64,000 nucleotides of DNA, taken from positions 1,240,001 to 1,304,000 of the forward strand of contig JADWQD010000006.1 in assembly GCA_016110215.1 (NCBI GenBank), written 5' to 3'. Of the stretch, positions 41,235 through 53,256 are shown piece by piece. The stretch is from Capronia americana (Eukaryota > Ascomycota > Eurotiomycetes > Chaetothyriales > Herpotrichiellaceae). The position numbers and the translations under genes were made by a program. Below the pieces are notes generated by a model that did no database searches, was not told the origin of the DNA, and saw only the letters and a list, made by a program, of their open reading frames with translations. How positions within the stretch are numbered: the first letter of the stretch is position 1; each line of letters begins with the position of its first letter.

Positions 41235-43386
41235 ATGGCCTCTGCAGATCAGAAGTCGCCGAGTATGGACTACTCAAAGGCTGTGTTCGGTGAGTGAGCC
41301 TGATCCGATCCGGACTGAGCCTGTCTTGTCTCGTTCCCTTTCCTTGAGACTTGACTATTGTTGACACCTTTTCGGGCGTTGCTCATTTGCAGTGGAACAT
41401 GTCCACGTCCAGTCCTCTGGCCAGGAGCGAAATGGCGACGCCAGACTCTCGTCGTCGTCATCATGGGCCCAAGATGCGGCGGGAACAAGGACTTTGAGCA
41501 ACACCGTCGAGTTCAAAGAATATCTCGGTCCAGTGACGTTGCTGGCATTGTGCTTCAACATTTGCAGCAGCTGGGCCGGGCTCTCCACCAGTGCCCAGAT
41601 TGCATTGTTGCAGGGCGGGCCGGTGACGCTGGTGTACGGAACGCTCGTTATCTCCGTCATCTACTTGTGTATCAGTCTGGTCCTGGCGGAGCTGGCCAGT
41701 GTATACCCGACCGCGGGCGGACAGTACCATTTCACCTCTATCCTGGCCCCGCAAAGCATCACTCAGTCCGTCTCGTACGCCTGCGGCTTCATTACTGTCT
41801 ACCAATGGGTCGCCATGGGCGCGTCGGTGCTGGTCATCGTCGCGACCCAGATCATGGCGCTGGTGGGATATTTCAATCCGGGAGCCCAGAGCGGCGCGTG
41901 GCACGTGTTCCTGATCTACCAGGCCCTGGGGATCATTACCCTCATCTACAACCTGTGGGCGCTGAGAAGACTGCCACAGACCCACACGCTAGGATGTAAG
42001 TCTCACGGCGCCCGGCCACCGACCCCTTGAGCGTGCAATGCACGTCGATTCATGGGCTGAGCTGACTGCCGTCTGTCTGTGTTCCGGGTTTCAGGCATCC
42101 TGAGCATTGCCATCTTTGGCACCATCTTTATCGGTTTCTTGGTTCGCGCCTCCCCCAAGGCTAGCAACCACTTTGTCTGGGCCACTTTTGTCAACGAGAC
42201 CGGTTGGCCCGACGCCGTGTGCTTCATGACGGGCCTCGTCACGCCCTCCTTCATGTACGGCGGCTTGGACGCGTCTTTGCATCTGTCGGAAGAGGCGAAG
42301 AATCCCCGCCGGGTGGTCCCTCTGGTCTGTGTCGGTGTCGTCGTCGTCGGCTTCTGCACGGCGTTTCCTTTCGCGATAGCCATGCTCTACAGCATCTCCG
42401 ACCTTGAATCTATCATTACCAGCACAGGGTCAGTAGTGCGACGCCTTCTCTGTTCTTCCGGCGTTTGCCGCCCTGGCTTTGCAAGCTACGCTAACTCATC
42501 ATGCGCGGGTCCCAGTTTCGTCCCCTTCGAGATCAGCCAACAAGGACTGCGCTCGGACACGGCCGCCGCCGTCATCCTGTGCGCCGGTATCGTCTTGGGC
42601 TTCTTCATCTCGAACGCGGCGCTCCAGAGCGCGTCGCGCGTGGTGTGGGCGTTTGCCAAAGACCACGGATTCGCCTACTCCCACATCCTCAGCCGCATCC
42701 ATCCCGGCTTGGAGATTCCCGTGTGGGCCACGATCCTGACCTGGTTCTTCTTCGCGCTCGTCGGCTGCATCATCCCCGCCTCCTCCATTGGTAAGCCGTG
42801 TGTCCCCCCGGGATGAGCTGGGAATTCCCCGGATTGTTCATCTGACAGGGATACCAAATAGCCTTCAACGCCATCCTCAGCTCTTCGGTCGTCTTCCAGT
42901 TACTCGCCGTCTGGATCCCCGTGGTGTTGCTCGCCTATCGCCGACGGTCCCAGAAATACCTGCCCCCGAGCCGGAAATTCGCCCTGCCAAATCATTTGGG
43001 CTGGGTGCTGACCATTGTCGTGATTTTGGTCATTCCCCTCCTCGTCGTGATGTTTGTGCTCCCACCGTTCCTGCCACTCACCGTCTCAAACATGAGTGAG
43101 TCCCGTCTCCCTATCCAGGTTTTCTTTTGGAAAAGAAATCTCTCCCCCTACCCACATTTTTGGATCGATCCGTCTGAATCTCAGGGCGACTGCCTCTGAC
43201 GATACGGGTTGTACGTGCCTATGCTAAGTCGTCCTCTGTCCAGATTATTCGTCGGTCGTTGTACTTGTCGGAGGCGTCATCGCACTGGTCAACTGGTTCG
43301 CCCACGCCCGCAGGCACTATAAAGGGCCACGCATTGAACTGGCAGATCGGGAACTCATCCCCGGGTTGGAAGTCGAGATTGAGTGA
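41235..43386 (+). CDS. APC-superfamily permease, choline/GABA/polyamine-transporter type (6 exons, 547 aa)
   Basis: Plasma-membrane amine or amino-acid importer. Exons are 41235-41289, 41393-41995, 42095-42428, 42516-42790, 42862-43095 and 43244-43386. All five introns have GT donors and YAG acceptors, and the sum is exactly 548 codons. It has about 12 hydrophobic helices. The family's first-helix motif appears as GPVTLLALCFNICSSWAGLS and the next as GGPVTLVYGTLVISVIYLCI. The loop ELASVYPTAGGQYHF, the segment GLDASLHLSEEAKNPRRVVP and the later SRVVWAFAKDHGF are hallmarks of fungal choline/GABA-type permeases. The N-terminus is cytosolic and serine-rich. Its position beside a Zn2Cys6 regulator and downstream amide/amine enzymes suggests it imports their substrate, but this is inferred. 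It ends convergently with the regulator. Confidence 0.9.
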
Positions 43387-44183
43387 GAGTGAGAGAGTTG
43401 GAACCGAACGTGGTGGAAACTTGATGATCTCTAGGGAGGGAGAGAGGGAGAGAGTGAGAGAGTGAGAGAGGGAGAGAGGTAGTTGATTTGCATTTAACGC
43501 ATCCAGGAGGAGGTGCTGATCGTATGCACGAGTCGGATGACAATATGGAATGTTTTACCAATAAAGTCCATGGTACCATCCGATACGAGGAGGATGCGGA
43601 AAGGGTTCCTATGAGACGGAGTAGCAGTGCCCTCGCTCTGGGCAGGATCCACGACAATGGGAGCAAGTTCTTGTAGTGACCTGGTCGACATGGCATCTTC
43701 TAGCATCTGCGTTGATACGCCGACGGTGGGTGATTATCCAGCACACAGCATGTTTGCCCGCCACATCGTTGCTCAATTGGCCGGCCAGCTGTTGAAGTGT
43801 GTCATCCTCCTGTTCCGTAGTACATTCTACAGGGCATGATCATTTATTCATTCAGTCTTGAAGCACCCGGGCAGAATCCACACAAAGATGAAGATGCTGC
43901 TGTACTTTCACACTTATCGAAGCAGGCCGACCAATGAAGGACCTACAATTTTAACATGGGCAGCAATTTTCTTTTAAAAAACGTTCCTGCCACGATTCGT
44001 GCAGGGTGTCGGGTCCTACTCTGATCACCACAGGGCCTGTACCGGAATGGGTCGTAACACCGGGGTAGGACGGACAGGAAATGTATACAGGATTAGTCGA
44101 GCGAGGCCTTTTTCGATAGGTCAAAGTGCCATGTGTCAAAGTGAAGAGACGAGATTCGCCATCTCAGTGGTGGCCAGACGCCG
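43387..44183. other. convergent intergenic region
   Basis: About 800 bp between the stops of the permease and the regulator. Apart from a GAGA microsatellite at its left end, I see nothing recognisable. Confidence 0.5.
43436..43480. repeat. GAGA-type purine microsatellite
   Basis: An imperfect run of GAGAGGGA and GAGAGTGA units in the 3' flank of the permease; a shorter similar stretch overlaps the stop codon at 43378-43400. Confidence 0.9.
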
Positions 44184-46242
44184 TCAGTTGGTAATCCAAG
44201 ACACAACATTGGACCAGTCGTAGTCGGATTGCTGAGAGTTGTCAGGATGCAGTGTTGAGAAGATCACATCCCAGTCCAGCGGCGGGTAATCGTCAGCAGC
44301 ACCAACGACAGGTTCGAGGTTGGCGGAATTCCCTGACTGCGACGCCATGGTTGTCCGGGATCTTTCCAAGATATGTTGGAACAGCTTGAGGACGGCGTTG
44401 GTAGTGGGCCAGTACTGAGCGAGCTCTCTCATGATGGGGAAGAGGGCTTCGAGTTGCGACTGCGCCTGCAACGCGAGCAATGTCGAGTGCTGTTCAATGG
44501 CGAGATGTAACTCGCGCGTCATGTGGATGGCGGCGGCCATGACGGCGGTCAAGGCGGTGATGTAACAGCGCCGGATGGTCCCCGTTTGGATTATAGAGGC
44601 AAAGAGGTTCACGATCGAGTCTACCGCGGTGCCACAGATCTTGGTGGAGTAGACAAGGTCGGGAGAGGTTTCCACCTGGTTAGCCGCGCGATGAAGGTGG
44701 AGCAGGGCTGTATTGTACTGCAGACGCAATTGCAGCATGTAGAAGTCATTCCCCGGCGGCAGAGCCATGAACCAGGCGGCCAAGCGTGCATCGATGGCGC
44801 TGGTTTCCGACAGGCCGTTCTTCCGTAGCGCCCCCGGGGAATGCATGTTGATGATGTCGGCGACAATATGGCATAGAGCCGTACTATGCACGCAGTATTG
44901 GAGGTGGATGTTCTTGTTCATCGACCCGTCAGTCTCGACGAGGTCTGCTTCCGTCAAGGGCGGCTGATCGGTTTCGGTCGGCTGGCACAACAGTGGCCTT
45001 CCGTGCTCGAGGGCCGTGACGACTGCGGACTGGAACAACGTCCACCATATGCGGCGGAACAAATTCCTGGTTTGCTGCGGCATGATGGTGGATAAAGACT
45101 GCGCGGGGTTTCGGTGCATGCCCAAGCCGTAGGCTATGCTACTGGCAACGGAAACCCAGTAGTAGCTATTCGCACTGACGGTGTCGGCGCTCTCGGCATG
45201 CCACGAGAAAAGGAGTGCCGCCTGAACAAGGGTCACTCGATCGTTCTCGAAACGGAGGTCCCACAACGTTTTGGCTCGTTGGAAGAGGACCGCCTTAACA
45301 TGAGCCCTCGACTCTACCACCTTGGGGTGCTGGCAGGCATGGGCCCCGGCGAGTAAGACGGCTTGAAACAACAGAAGCGGGGGTGCGGATTCTTTGTCCT
45401 TGTAACTCAGTTGGAATTCACTCTCGTCGACGACGGGGAAGCCAGGATTGATCTCACTGAAGAAGGCTTCCACCAAGGCATCCCGAACATCCTGGACCGG
45501 GAACGACGTCAGGTCCTGTGTGATCAGGTTGCGCGACCTGACGTCGAGGGGATCTACGCCGGGCGTCCATGACACTATACGACGGATCTGCGGAATGGGA
45601 TAGTGCAGCCCACTGGCATCCACCCACGGCTCGGTACGGACCAGATGGGACATGTTTGACAGGGACGTGCCGATGTAACACATCCGCGCATTTGACGGCT
45701 TGTCGAAGAGCGTCCACGTCTGCGAGTGGATGCCATGGCGAAAGAAATCCACGAGGCCGTCGTCCACCAGCGCACTGTTTTCAATCTCGGGCTCGTGGAC
45801 GACGACGGCCTCCATGGCCGAATCCTTATCGCCTGACCGTGCCGGTGCCGGTGCCGGTGCCGGGTCTAGGACGCTTGTCGTTGTTCGGGGCGACATGTTT
45901 GCGGCCCTTGGCTTGCCGGCTGTCGCCGTCGTCGTGGGAGCCGCCGGTATGCTTCCTAGCCGGCGGCCTTGATTCTTACGCGACAAGGCCTCGACCACAT
46001 CGAACCTATTCCACAGCCAAGCAACAATGGTGAGCGTCTCTTTTGTATAGGTAAACAGGCGCCTTCAGTGGATAGGAATCTAACCGGCATATGTTTCCTG
46101 CGGTTTTGCAATTTGAGCATGTCTTGCGCCCAACTGCATCGCAGCGAACCTTTCTGCGATGACAGGCATCGCAGGCTCGTAGCTGTCGACGGCGACGTTG
46201 CGGATGCGTCAGAGACGAATCCTCGCCTGCTGGAGAACCCAT
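44184..46242 (-). CDS. Zn2Cys6 transcription factor with fungal-specific regulatory domain (2 exons, 659 aa)
   Basis: Likely pathway-specific transcriptional regulator. Exon 1 is 46242-46085 and exon 2 is 46005-44184. The intron (GTTAGA..ATAG) falls right after the zinc cluster, as is common in this family. The binuclear cluster is CDACHRRKVRCD followed by CSNCKTAGNIC, with six cysteines at 24, 27, 34, 42, 45 and 52 and an RRRRQ basic lead-in. The splice joins NICR to FDVVEALSRKNQGRR, the usual linker. A serine/threonine/proline stretch with an Ala-Pro repeat (encoded by a GTGCCG hexamer repeat near 45841) precedes the middle homology (Fungal_trans) region. That region spans about residues 140-500 and includes NPGFPVVDESEF, SSIAYGLGMHRNP and LFRRIWWTLF. 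It is divergent from the thioesterase with a 520-bp shared promoter, so it may control that gene and the neighbouring catabolic genes. Confidence 0.9.
45841..45864. repeat. coding hexanucleotide repeat (Ala-Pro)
   Basis: About four GCCGGT units in the regulator gene, encoding an Ala-Pro repeat in a disordered linker. It may vary in copy number between strains. Confidence 0.85.
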
Positions 46243-46765
46243 TGGCTTGTCTGGCCGGACCACATCAACAGGGTCGGGTACATAGACGACCGTACACGCC
46301 CTCCACGTGTTGTGGATTGAGGGATGTGAAAGAGGTTCAGAGGATAAAGCAGGGGCAAGGCCTTGGGAGGCCGGTGTTCGAGTGCCGATTCGAGGCTTGG
46401 CTGGGGCGGGGGAGGGCGGTGGCCCACAGCCCCTTCATGAACTGGAAAGTATTCAAGATAGCGAGCGGCCTGACAGCAACATTCTCCCTGCGTGGCACTT
46501 GTCCGTCCTGAGCGGTTGGGCGCTGGCGTGCAGATCCAGTGTTTCGGCTCCGGTAGAAATGCCATCTGCTGAAATGGGAGCCGGGGAGCCGAGGAGCCGA
46601 AGTGGTCAGCAGTTGATCCTAATTGAGTCTCCTGCCGCTGGGAGAAAGCTCGGTTAGACAGGCACCGAGCTGTACATCTAAAGTCCAGCAACGAGATGGA
46701 TGTTGGCACACCGCATCCCCCATATCGACCGAGGGTATAATATTCCACACATCCCAGCGGCATCG
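46243..46765. promoter_or_regulatory. divergent promoter between regulator and thioesterase
   Basis: About 520 bp between divergent starts. It should contain binding sites for regulators of both genes, possibly including autoregulation. I could not pick out a convincing CGG-Nx-CCG pair by eye. Confidence 0.45.
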
Positions 46766-47455
46766 ATGGAGCAGCAAGACCATGGGGGCGAAAGAGACGG
46801 ACAGGCGGATGCGTCCACCAACCTGCAAGAGGCGGTGCACCATTTCTCCTCGATCGAATGGACTCGAAAGTTAATCGACACCGACCACTACAGACTCGCG
46901 CCGACATCGTTCCGTGAGGGCATCCAAGGGCCCCGAGAGGACACCTTTTTCGGCGACACGTTGAAGACATCGCGCACCGTGTCCCACTGGCTCTGGCTGC
47001 TGCATCGAAGTTTCCCACAGGACATCGAAGCTGGGCCGGGAACGACCAAGGCTCTGAGTCCGGGGGCTTCCTCGACTCTTCCTCCCAGTGTATCGTCGCC
47101 GATCCGCGACGGCCTGGACTGCATCTTTCTCCTCCAGCTGGGAGAGGGCATGTGGGGGATTGCGGACACGCTGCACGGAGGCATGATATGTGCCATTCTC
47201 GACCAGTGCCTGAGCCTTTGTGTCTGGGCCAATCGAGCCGAGGCCCGGCATGTCCAAGGCACTCTGTACACGGCCAATCTCAATGTGACCTTCCGCGCCC
47301 CCACGCCCGCTCCAGGCATCATCCGCGTCGAATGCGGGTTGGTCGAAAAGACCACGAAGAAATGGGTGGTGAAAGGCCGCATCAAGGACCGTAACGGCGA
47401 GACACTCTCGGAAGCCAGCGGCGTCTGGGTTCTGAAGAGGAAGGAGACGCTCTGA
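46766..47455 (+). CDS. hotdog-fold thioesterase-like protein (229 aa)
   Basis: Acyl-CoA/acyl-carrier thioesterase superfamily (PaaI-like hotdog fold), which hydrolyses thioesters. The C-terminal 110 residues hold the core. The signature helix ADTLHGGMICAILDQCLSLC has the HGG motif and an acidic residue in the following helix. The beta strands LYTANLNVTFRAPTPAPG, ECGLVEKTTKKWVVKGRI and the final EASGVWVLKR complete the sheet. The N-terminal ~115 residues are hydrophilic, with a conserved fungal element (TFFGDTLKTSRTVSHWL). Two start codons are possible: 46766, chosen for its fit to the family's N-terminal length, and 46700, which would add 22 residues. No introns. As part of the catabolic island it may release an acid from a CoA intermediate, but there is no direct evidence for its substrate. 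Confidence 0.82.
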   Translation: MEQQDHGGERDGQADASTNLQEAVHHFSSIEWTRKLIDTDHYRLAPTSFREGIQGPREDTFFGDTLKTSRTVSHWLWLLHRSFPQDIEAGPGTTKALSPGASSTLPPSVSSPIRDGLDCIFLLQLGEGMWGIADTLHGGMICAILDQCLSLCVWANRAEARHVQGTLYTANLNVTFRAPTPAPGIIRVECGLVEKTTKKWVVKGRIKDRNGETLSEASGVWVLKRKETL

Positions 47456-48625
47456 GGAAACCAACGGGACTTGCAAACTCCGACGTGGATACGATCCTCT
47501 TCTCGTAGAGCCTGGCATTCAATCTCGAGGAACCTGGGCCATTGTGCTGATGTGCGCGATCACCATCCAGCCAAAGCGTACTAGACGGTCAATTCTACTA
47601 TTCCCTCATCTTTTTTCTGCCTACCAAGTCATCCAGGGGCCGCTTCGCTGGGCAACGTCGACGCAGGAAAGCTGTCACCGCGCCTTCGAATACGGAACCC
47701 CTGATGCACAGTCTAGGCCGACGATGGATCCACGTGAGGCCCTTTCAGGAGCTCCACTCGTCCAGATCCCGGTCCAAGGCAGGTTCTTTCGGATGTCTTG
47801 GTCTATTTTCTCTATCATTCTGAGATGGTCGTCTGGTATTGTTACACAAGGCTTGCACGAAATCACACTTTCGACATAGGCTCATCCACCAGATTCATCA
47901 GCATATCACTCACACGCTCTACTCGATCGCCAGGAGAAACCGATGTTGAGACATCCATCGGCGGCCGGTGACCAAGGAAGCCTCGAGCGCCCGCGCTCTG
48001 GCTGAGACGACCTTGCCCACATTCCAAGCACCCTTGCTGTCCTGTCCTGGCCTGGGTGGTGCGGGAAATACCAGGAATTGTTATACAGCGTAGAACTTCA
48101 GATGGGTAGTGCAGAGCTCTTCCCCAAGCATCACCCTCTCGGGACCGAGGTCAGCGTATTTCGTATTCCGTTCTCGGTCTCGTTTCACAAACCCCCCGGC
48201 CCCTGTTGTGTGTTCGACACTGTGACGGGACTCGTGACACACACCGAATCACGTCTATAATCACTCGGGTCGTGTACGGAGTCCTTTGCATGTTATCATG
48301 GATAAATTTCGTCAACCCTGTAACCCTGGCCCTTGACCTAGATATACACATGACACCATTCGATCCGACAGATTCCCGAAGCAGCAGCAGGCAGCATTAA
48401 TTCTTGCCAAATAAATGACGTCTGGAGAGGAAACCGCTTAGATGAAACAGAGAGCATCGAGACCAGAGTACTAGTAGATTGGTTCATGCAGGTTCCAATA
48501 GTACCGATGGATCTGTAGCAACTTCATAATGCCCACAGTCTGTCACTGCACATGGCCAGTAGCGCTGAGGTGGGACCATTGGTCGTCTAGTATCCGACCC
48601 TGCGAGGCTCAGTCTGCGCTCTATG
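47456..48625. other. convergent intergenic region, nothing recognised
   Basis: About 1.17 kb between the stops of the thioesterase and the amidase-like gene. Short frames on both strands lack supporting motifs. Confidence 0.5.
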
Positions 48626-50942
48626 CTATCTGTTGGCCTTTCTCCTCAGGAACTCGTGGATCACGTTCCCCGTGATCTTTGCGATGTTGTTCTCGTACCC
48701 ATCCCAGGCCAATGACGGATACCAGTTGATACTCCCGACCGAGAAGACGGCGCCACCTCCATTCGTCTCGTAGTAGACAATGTCGGAGCGGATTTCCCTA
48801 GTCTCTGTGCCTCTGGTTGCCAGAATGGGATAAGAGACGCACTCGCTGGCAATGCCAAATCCGTCTGGATGCCCCATCGTCGTCGCAATCACGACACCGT
48901 TCAAGGGGCTGCCCTGACTGATATCAAAGCTGTCCATTTCGTCCCCTGAGGCCCCGCCGCCGAGCCCGAACTCGCCGAGGAGCTCGTCGTCATCCGAAAT
49001 CCCTTCAAAAATCCACTTGAATTTCGGGTCTCGCCCTGCTTCGGTTCGCTTGTATGGCACCCCGGGTGGCCTGCCCTGGCTGCAAAAGGCGATGCCAAAG
49101 AGGCTGTGGGAGGAACGGCCCCGCGACCTCCACAGCGCCCCAAGTTGCCCGTTGAGGCTTAGAGTCCATTCGCCGGCATCACCCGTATAGGAGCGCACGC
49201 CAGATTCGCCGCGTCTAACCTCGATCCGCCATGGCCGCAGGGGATCGAACGCCGTAACCCAGTAGAAGCCGTTACCGCCCAGATACATCAAGTTCCCGCC
49301 GCGGCGAGCATAGTGTTCGTAGGCATCGTAAACTTCGGTGGTTGGGTATTCAGGATGGCCGCCGGTGATGGCGACAGCGTACGGGAGGAGTGCCGAGCAG
49401 CCTTGAAGGTGCAAGTCATGGTCGGTCAAGACGTCGTAGGGAATTCCCCGCTCCTCAAGATACCCGATCATCATAGTCTCGCCGCTCAGGTGGCGTGGCC
49501 GCCCGAGGCCGAACGAGATAAAGTTGGGCTTCAGATTGAGGATTGGTCGTTTGGCGGACGAGTAGACGGTCCCGGACTGGTCATTGTGGACATCGTAGGT
49601 GGAAAGCCCGAGGTCGAGACGTCGAAAGTTCCTGTCCGAGTCGATTGTCGGCGTAGGTTGAATATCGATGAGGGCGGCCCCTGTGCCCGCGGACGAGGAG
49701 CGGTTAGAATCGCCCAGTTTGTCGTTGGCATAGGCGAGATAGGTGAACGTAGGGAGGATCAAGGCCACTTTGGGCTTAGCCGTGCTACTCGTTTGAGGCG
49801 TAGTGCGGACGATGAAGCAGATCATGTCACTGGTCGGTCGACCCTCGGTGGACTTGACCTCGACGGCGTAGATACCGGATCGGGCGTCGGATGGGACCGT
49901 AATCGTGAAGTCGGTCTCCCAAGCAGCGTCGTCGAGGTCATCCTCGTGGAAGTGAATGGCGCCATAGCCATACTTGGCCTTGGTCCAGTCGACTTCCGTG
50001 CCGTCCCAGTCGTAGCCACGGAGACCTCGAGTTGGGGCGTTGATGAGGGTTCCGTGGTGTCCGCCACCGGAGACGTCGAGGATTGTATCTTCCGGGATGT
50101 TGCGCGCAAAGTCGTAGCGGACCAGGACACCCTTTTCGAGCGATCTGATCATCGGGCTGTCGATACGTCCATTGAAGAATTTGGTCGCTCGGGGAGCCGC
50201 CTCGGTTGGGGACTCGGCGAAGCTGGCGGCGAGCAACAACGTAGATTCTGCCGGCAAAAAGAAAGAACTGGCAATCGTCTCCTCCAAAGCTACCGTCGCC
50301 GGGGTTGTCTCTGTCCCCCGGGGGATCGGCTGCAAAACCAACGATACGGTCCTTCCTTTGAGCAGTAGTCGGGCCGCAACCCAACGTTTATACGTCGGAG
50401 TGAAGCCTGTCGCAAATGTTCGGATCTCATCGCCCGTACCAACCCAAAGCTCAACCTCGCCATCAGCATTGATGAGAAGGGCAAAGCCGGTCTTCGAGGT
50501 CGCTTCGATGGTCGAGATGACTGACTGGCCGTGGCCGGCCCGAATCAAATGCGGTTGGAAGTGGAGAGAAACCTCGAGTCCGCCAGTGATTGGAGCGCCA
50601 CTCCATTGCTGCACCAGGGCGTAGGAGCCACAGCGAGCAACCTGGAACTTTCCCTTGACCTTTCCGGTCCGAATAGACTTGATTTCTTCGAGCTTTTGCG
50701 GCGGAGAATGCGGAATGTTGACCCCTTGGATCACCCGGACAGTTCTATGGGCATATTCAGGCTCCGTGCAGGATACCTGAACATGGGGAGATCAGTACGA
50801 ATGAACCCCTCTTTTCCTCACGAGACTTAGGGCTATGGGTTACCTTGATGGCAATGGTCTGGCCAGGGTCTGCGATCCAGGGCTCTGCATAGCCTATAAT
50901 TTCCTCCGGATAACCCTCCGGTACATTCTCGAGGGTAGCCAT
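48626..50942 (-). CDS. N,N-dimethylformamidase large-subunit-like amidohydrolase (2 exons, 749 aa)
   Basis: Homologue of the bacterial dimethylformamidase large subunit (DmfA2), which hydrolyses formamides to formate and an amine using a mononuclear iron bound by two tyrosines and a carboxylate. Exon 1 is 50942-50844 and exon 2 is 50776-48626. The intron (GTAACC..TCAG) is phase 0 and joins TIAIK to VSCTEPEYAH. An N-terminal lectin-like (concanavalin/LamG) part covers about residues 60-250, with DGEVELWVGTGDE and FFNGRIDSPMI. The catalytic glutamine-amidotransferase-like half follows. It contains PTFTYLAYAND near residue 375 (candidate tyrosine ligands), TDHDLH, and GGHPEYPTTEVYDAY near 500, where the histidine and glutamate match the catalytic/iron-binding positions. 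It ends in GSINWYPSLAWDGYENNIAK. The size fits the large subunit. The small subunit of the bacterial enzyme was not found in this window. It probably acts on an amide made or imported by neighbouring genes. Confidence 0.87.
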
Positions 50943-51701
50943 GGCGTGTCCGGTTCGAGTGGTTTGGAACCCATGAACATGGCCACTTTAAGAGTATGAA
51001 ATTCAACGTGCTTGGATGTGAAGTTCCAGTTCTGCTGCAGGAAGCATGCCGGCCCCGAAGAGAGTAGCCGGCTTATCCACCGATACTCCAAGGCGCAGAC
51101 TTCGGCTCCGACAGTAATCTATCCTCCATCCATTGTGGATCCATGGACAAAATGTACGCGTAACCGGCGATAAGAGCAGCGAGTCATGACATACGGCAGG
51201 TAAACCACTGTGACTCAATTCCGAGGACATGATGGATTCAAAGGGGTCGTGGGCGACGCCTGAATAGTTACGAATGCCTATGGTAATGTTACGTGTGGGT
51301 CGCGAACTCCCATACGGCGTCTTTACAACCCCTCGGATAACCTTCCTAGTCACACCACGAAGCCGGCCGTGTGACCTTGCCAAGTCACGTACTGGGCATG
51401 TTGGCCGAGACGGCTTATGTAAGGAATGGATCAGTGAATATGATAGGTGCGTGCCTGTACACCGAGGCTGGCATCCCTGAACGCACTTCATATCGCGACC
51501 TCACGAGGCCTTCGACGAAGAAACGTAACACGGTACGTACAGAGCGGTCGTGGGGTTTTCAGGCTGAGCTCTGGGAGTGAATGTGTCCCAGGCCAACCTG
51601 CACGATACCTTCCGGTTATAAATACGCCTGTGGGGGTGACACTCGATCTCTCCGTGCCTCCGAGGTGCACACGCTCTTCCAGGTCGTGATAGGGAGAGTT
51701 T
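50943..51701. other. intergenic: amidase promoter region
   Basis: About 760 bp upstream of the amidase-like gene and downstream of the monooxygenase relic. I searched it for the missing C-terminal part of the monooxygenase and found no continuation. Confidence 0.5.
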
Positions 51702-53256
51702 TCAGGCCACTTGCTTGAGAGACCCAATGTGTGGAATTCTATCTGCGGCAACAGACATGATTTCTAACATTCTATCAAGAAGGTGCAGAGATTGCATCGT
51801 CCACCCTGTAGCACAGATGATTGCGTCGACTTCGTGGTGAACCCCTTCGGCATCCACGAATCCTGTCTTGTCGATTTGCAGGAGTTCTTTCTTGAGGACC
51901 TTGACATTGTCTTGTCGCAACACTTCGAGGAACCCCTCTCCAGGCTACAGGTTCGCTCAGCATGTGCACCTCCCTCCAAATTCCTCGTGGCCATCACCTA
52001 CCATGGGCCGCCGACAGCCAACTCCGAAGGCCTTGGGTATCATAGCCTCTTGTAAGTCTTCTCGTCCCCCGAGTCTGCGTGTCATTTCATCCATCATGTA
52101 CTTACCCGGGGTCAGCAAATTGTGGTCGATGCTAAGCTCGAAGTTCTTCTTACCCTTTTGGCCTCTGCGGCCTCCGGGGTGCCTTTAATTATGAATTTGA
52201 ATCTCTTGTTCAACTCCGATTCCACCATCTTGGAGTATTTGAGAGCGAATTCGGGATTGTCGTCGAGCATCTTCTTCTGTTTCTCTGGATCTGCGAGGCG
52301 TCAGCCAGGGACTTGTATCGACCGAGAAGGGATATAGGCACAATCGAAATTTCCACCGGTGGGTCCAGCATACTTTTGGGCGAAGCCTGCAGTGACCCAG
52401 GTCGGCGAGCGGATCCAAGTATAGAGTTATTTGACCTTAGGCCCGAGATCGGCCATAATTTGTATGCCGCTGCTGCCCATACCGATAACAGCAACACGTT
52501 TACCTCTCAGATCAAGACTTTCATCATAGTTGACACTGTGCTGGAGAACACCCTCGAATGAACAAAGACCCTTGATATCTGGCCACTTCCAATTACTGTC
52601 ACATGTTGGCCTTAGCGGCTGGTAGAAGAGGGAAGTAAGACCAGAGCACTTACTTCAGGTGGCCGCTTCCATTGATGAGAATATCACAGGTGTCTTCCCT
52701 CACAACGCCGTCCGAGTCCTTCACGAGAACATGCCATTTCCCTTCGTCCTCGTTCCAGTTGGCGCTGATGACGGTATGCTTAAGTTTTATATACTTGCGC
52801 AATTGGCACTTGTCCACAAGGTCGCCCAGGTAGTTCCAAATCTCCCTGGCTCCAGAATAATACTGGGACCATCTGGGATTGCGGGCCCACGAGAACTGAT
52901 AGCTCACGGACGGAATATCGCACTTGCAGCCTGGGTATCTAGGAATGGAGGTCAACAACCGACCTCATTCACCGACACAGAGCTCGAGGAAGATGTCATC
53001 TCTTTTCCAACCATGTTCCACCCACATCATCGTTGCTGTCGTAGATCTGAACGGTGGTGTTGTTTAACTGATCGTCGGCAAACTTTGCAAAACATATTCC
53101 GGATGCACCAGCGCCGACAAATATCACACGCATCGGTCTCATTGTGCCGTACGGCTGCTCTGATAGCTTGTACCCTCGTGCGTTCTGCTCAGACCATCGG
53201 TCTGCATTGAGGGTTGCGCTTTGCCTTGCCTCAACGGCCGGAGAAATCGAATCCAT
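51702..53256 (-). pseudogene. flavin-dependent Baeyer-Villiger-type monooxygenase, degenerate
   Basis: Recognisable class B flavoprotein monooxygenase. The FAD motif VIFVGAGASGICFAKF lies near residue 50 and YDSNDDVGGTWLEKR ends exon 1. RYPGCKCDIPSVSYQFSW begins exon 2 at 52938. The NADPH loop appears as VAVIGMGSSGIQIM, and later blocks are RSPTWVTAGFAQKYAG, MIPKAFGVGCRR and DAIICATGW. Three lesions are visible. First, the exon 1 splice donor reads AT instead of GT (52998-52999). Second, a TAA at 52427-52429 interrupts GPKVK/LYTWIRSP, where the family normally has glutamine, consistent with CAA to TAA. Third, homology stops after ICATGW and the frame ends at 51702, about 130 residues short. 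Remaining introns (AAG-TAAGTGC..ACAG, GTGCCT..GCAG, GTAAGA..TAAG, GTAGGT..GTAG) still splice in frame. The gene was therefore intact recently. The first two changes are both C:G to T:A transitions. Confidence 0.85.

Noticed and set aside
46871..47518. 215-residue minus-strand open frame
   Set aside because: Antisense to the hotdog thioesterase gene, which has clear family motifs.
49313..50368. 351-residue plus-strand open frame
   Set aside because: Entirely antisense to the dimethylformamidase-like gene; no motif, and explained by its GC-rich codon pattern.
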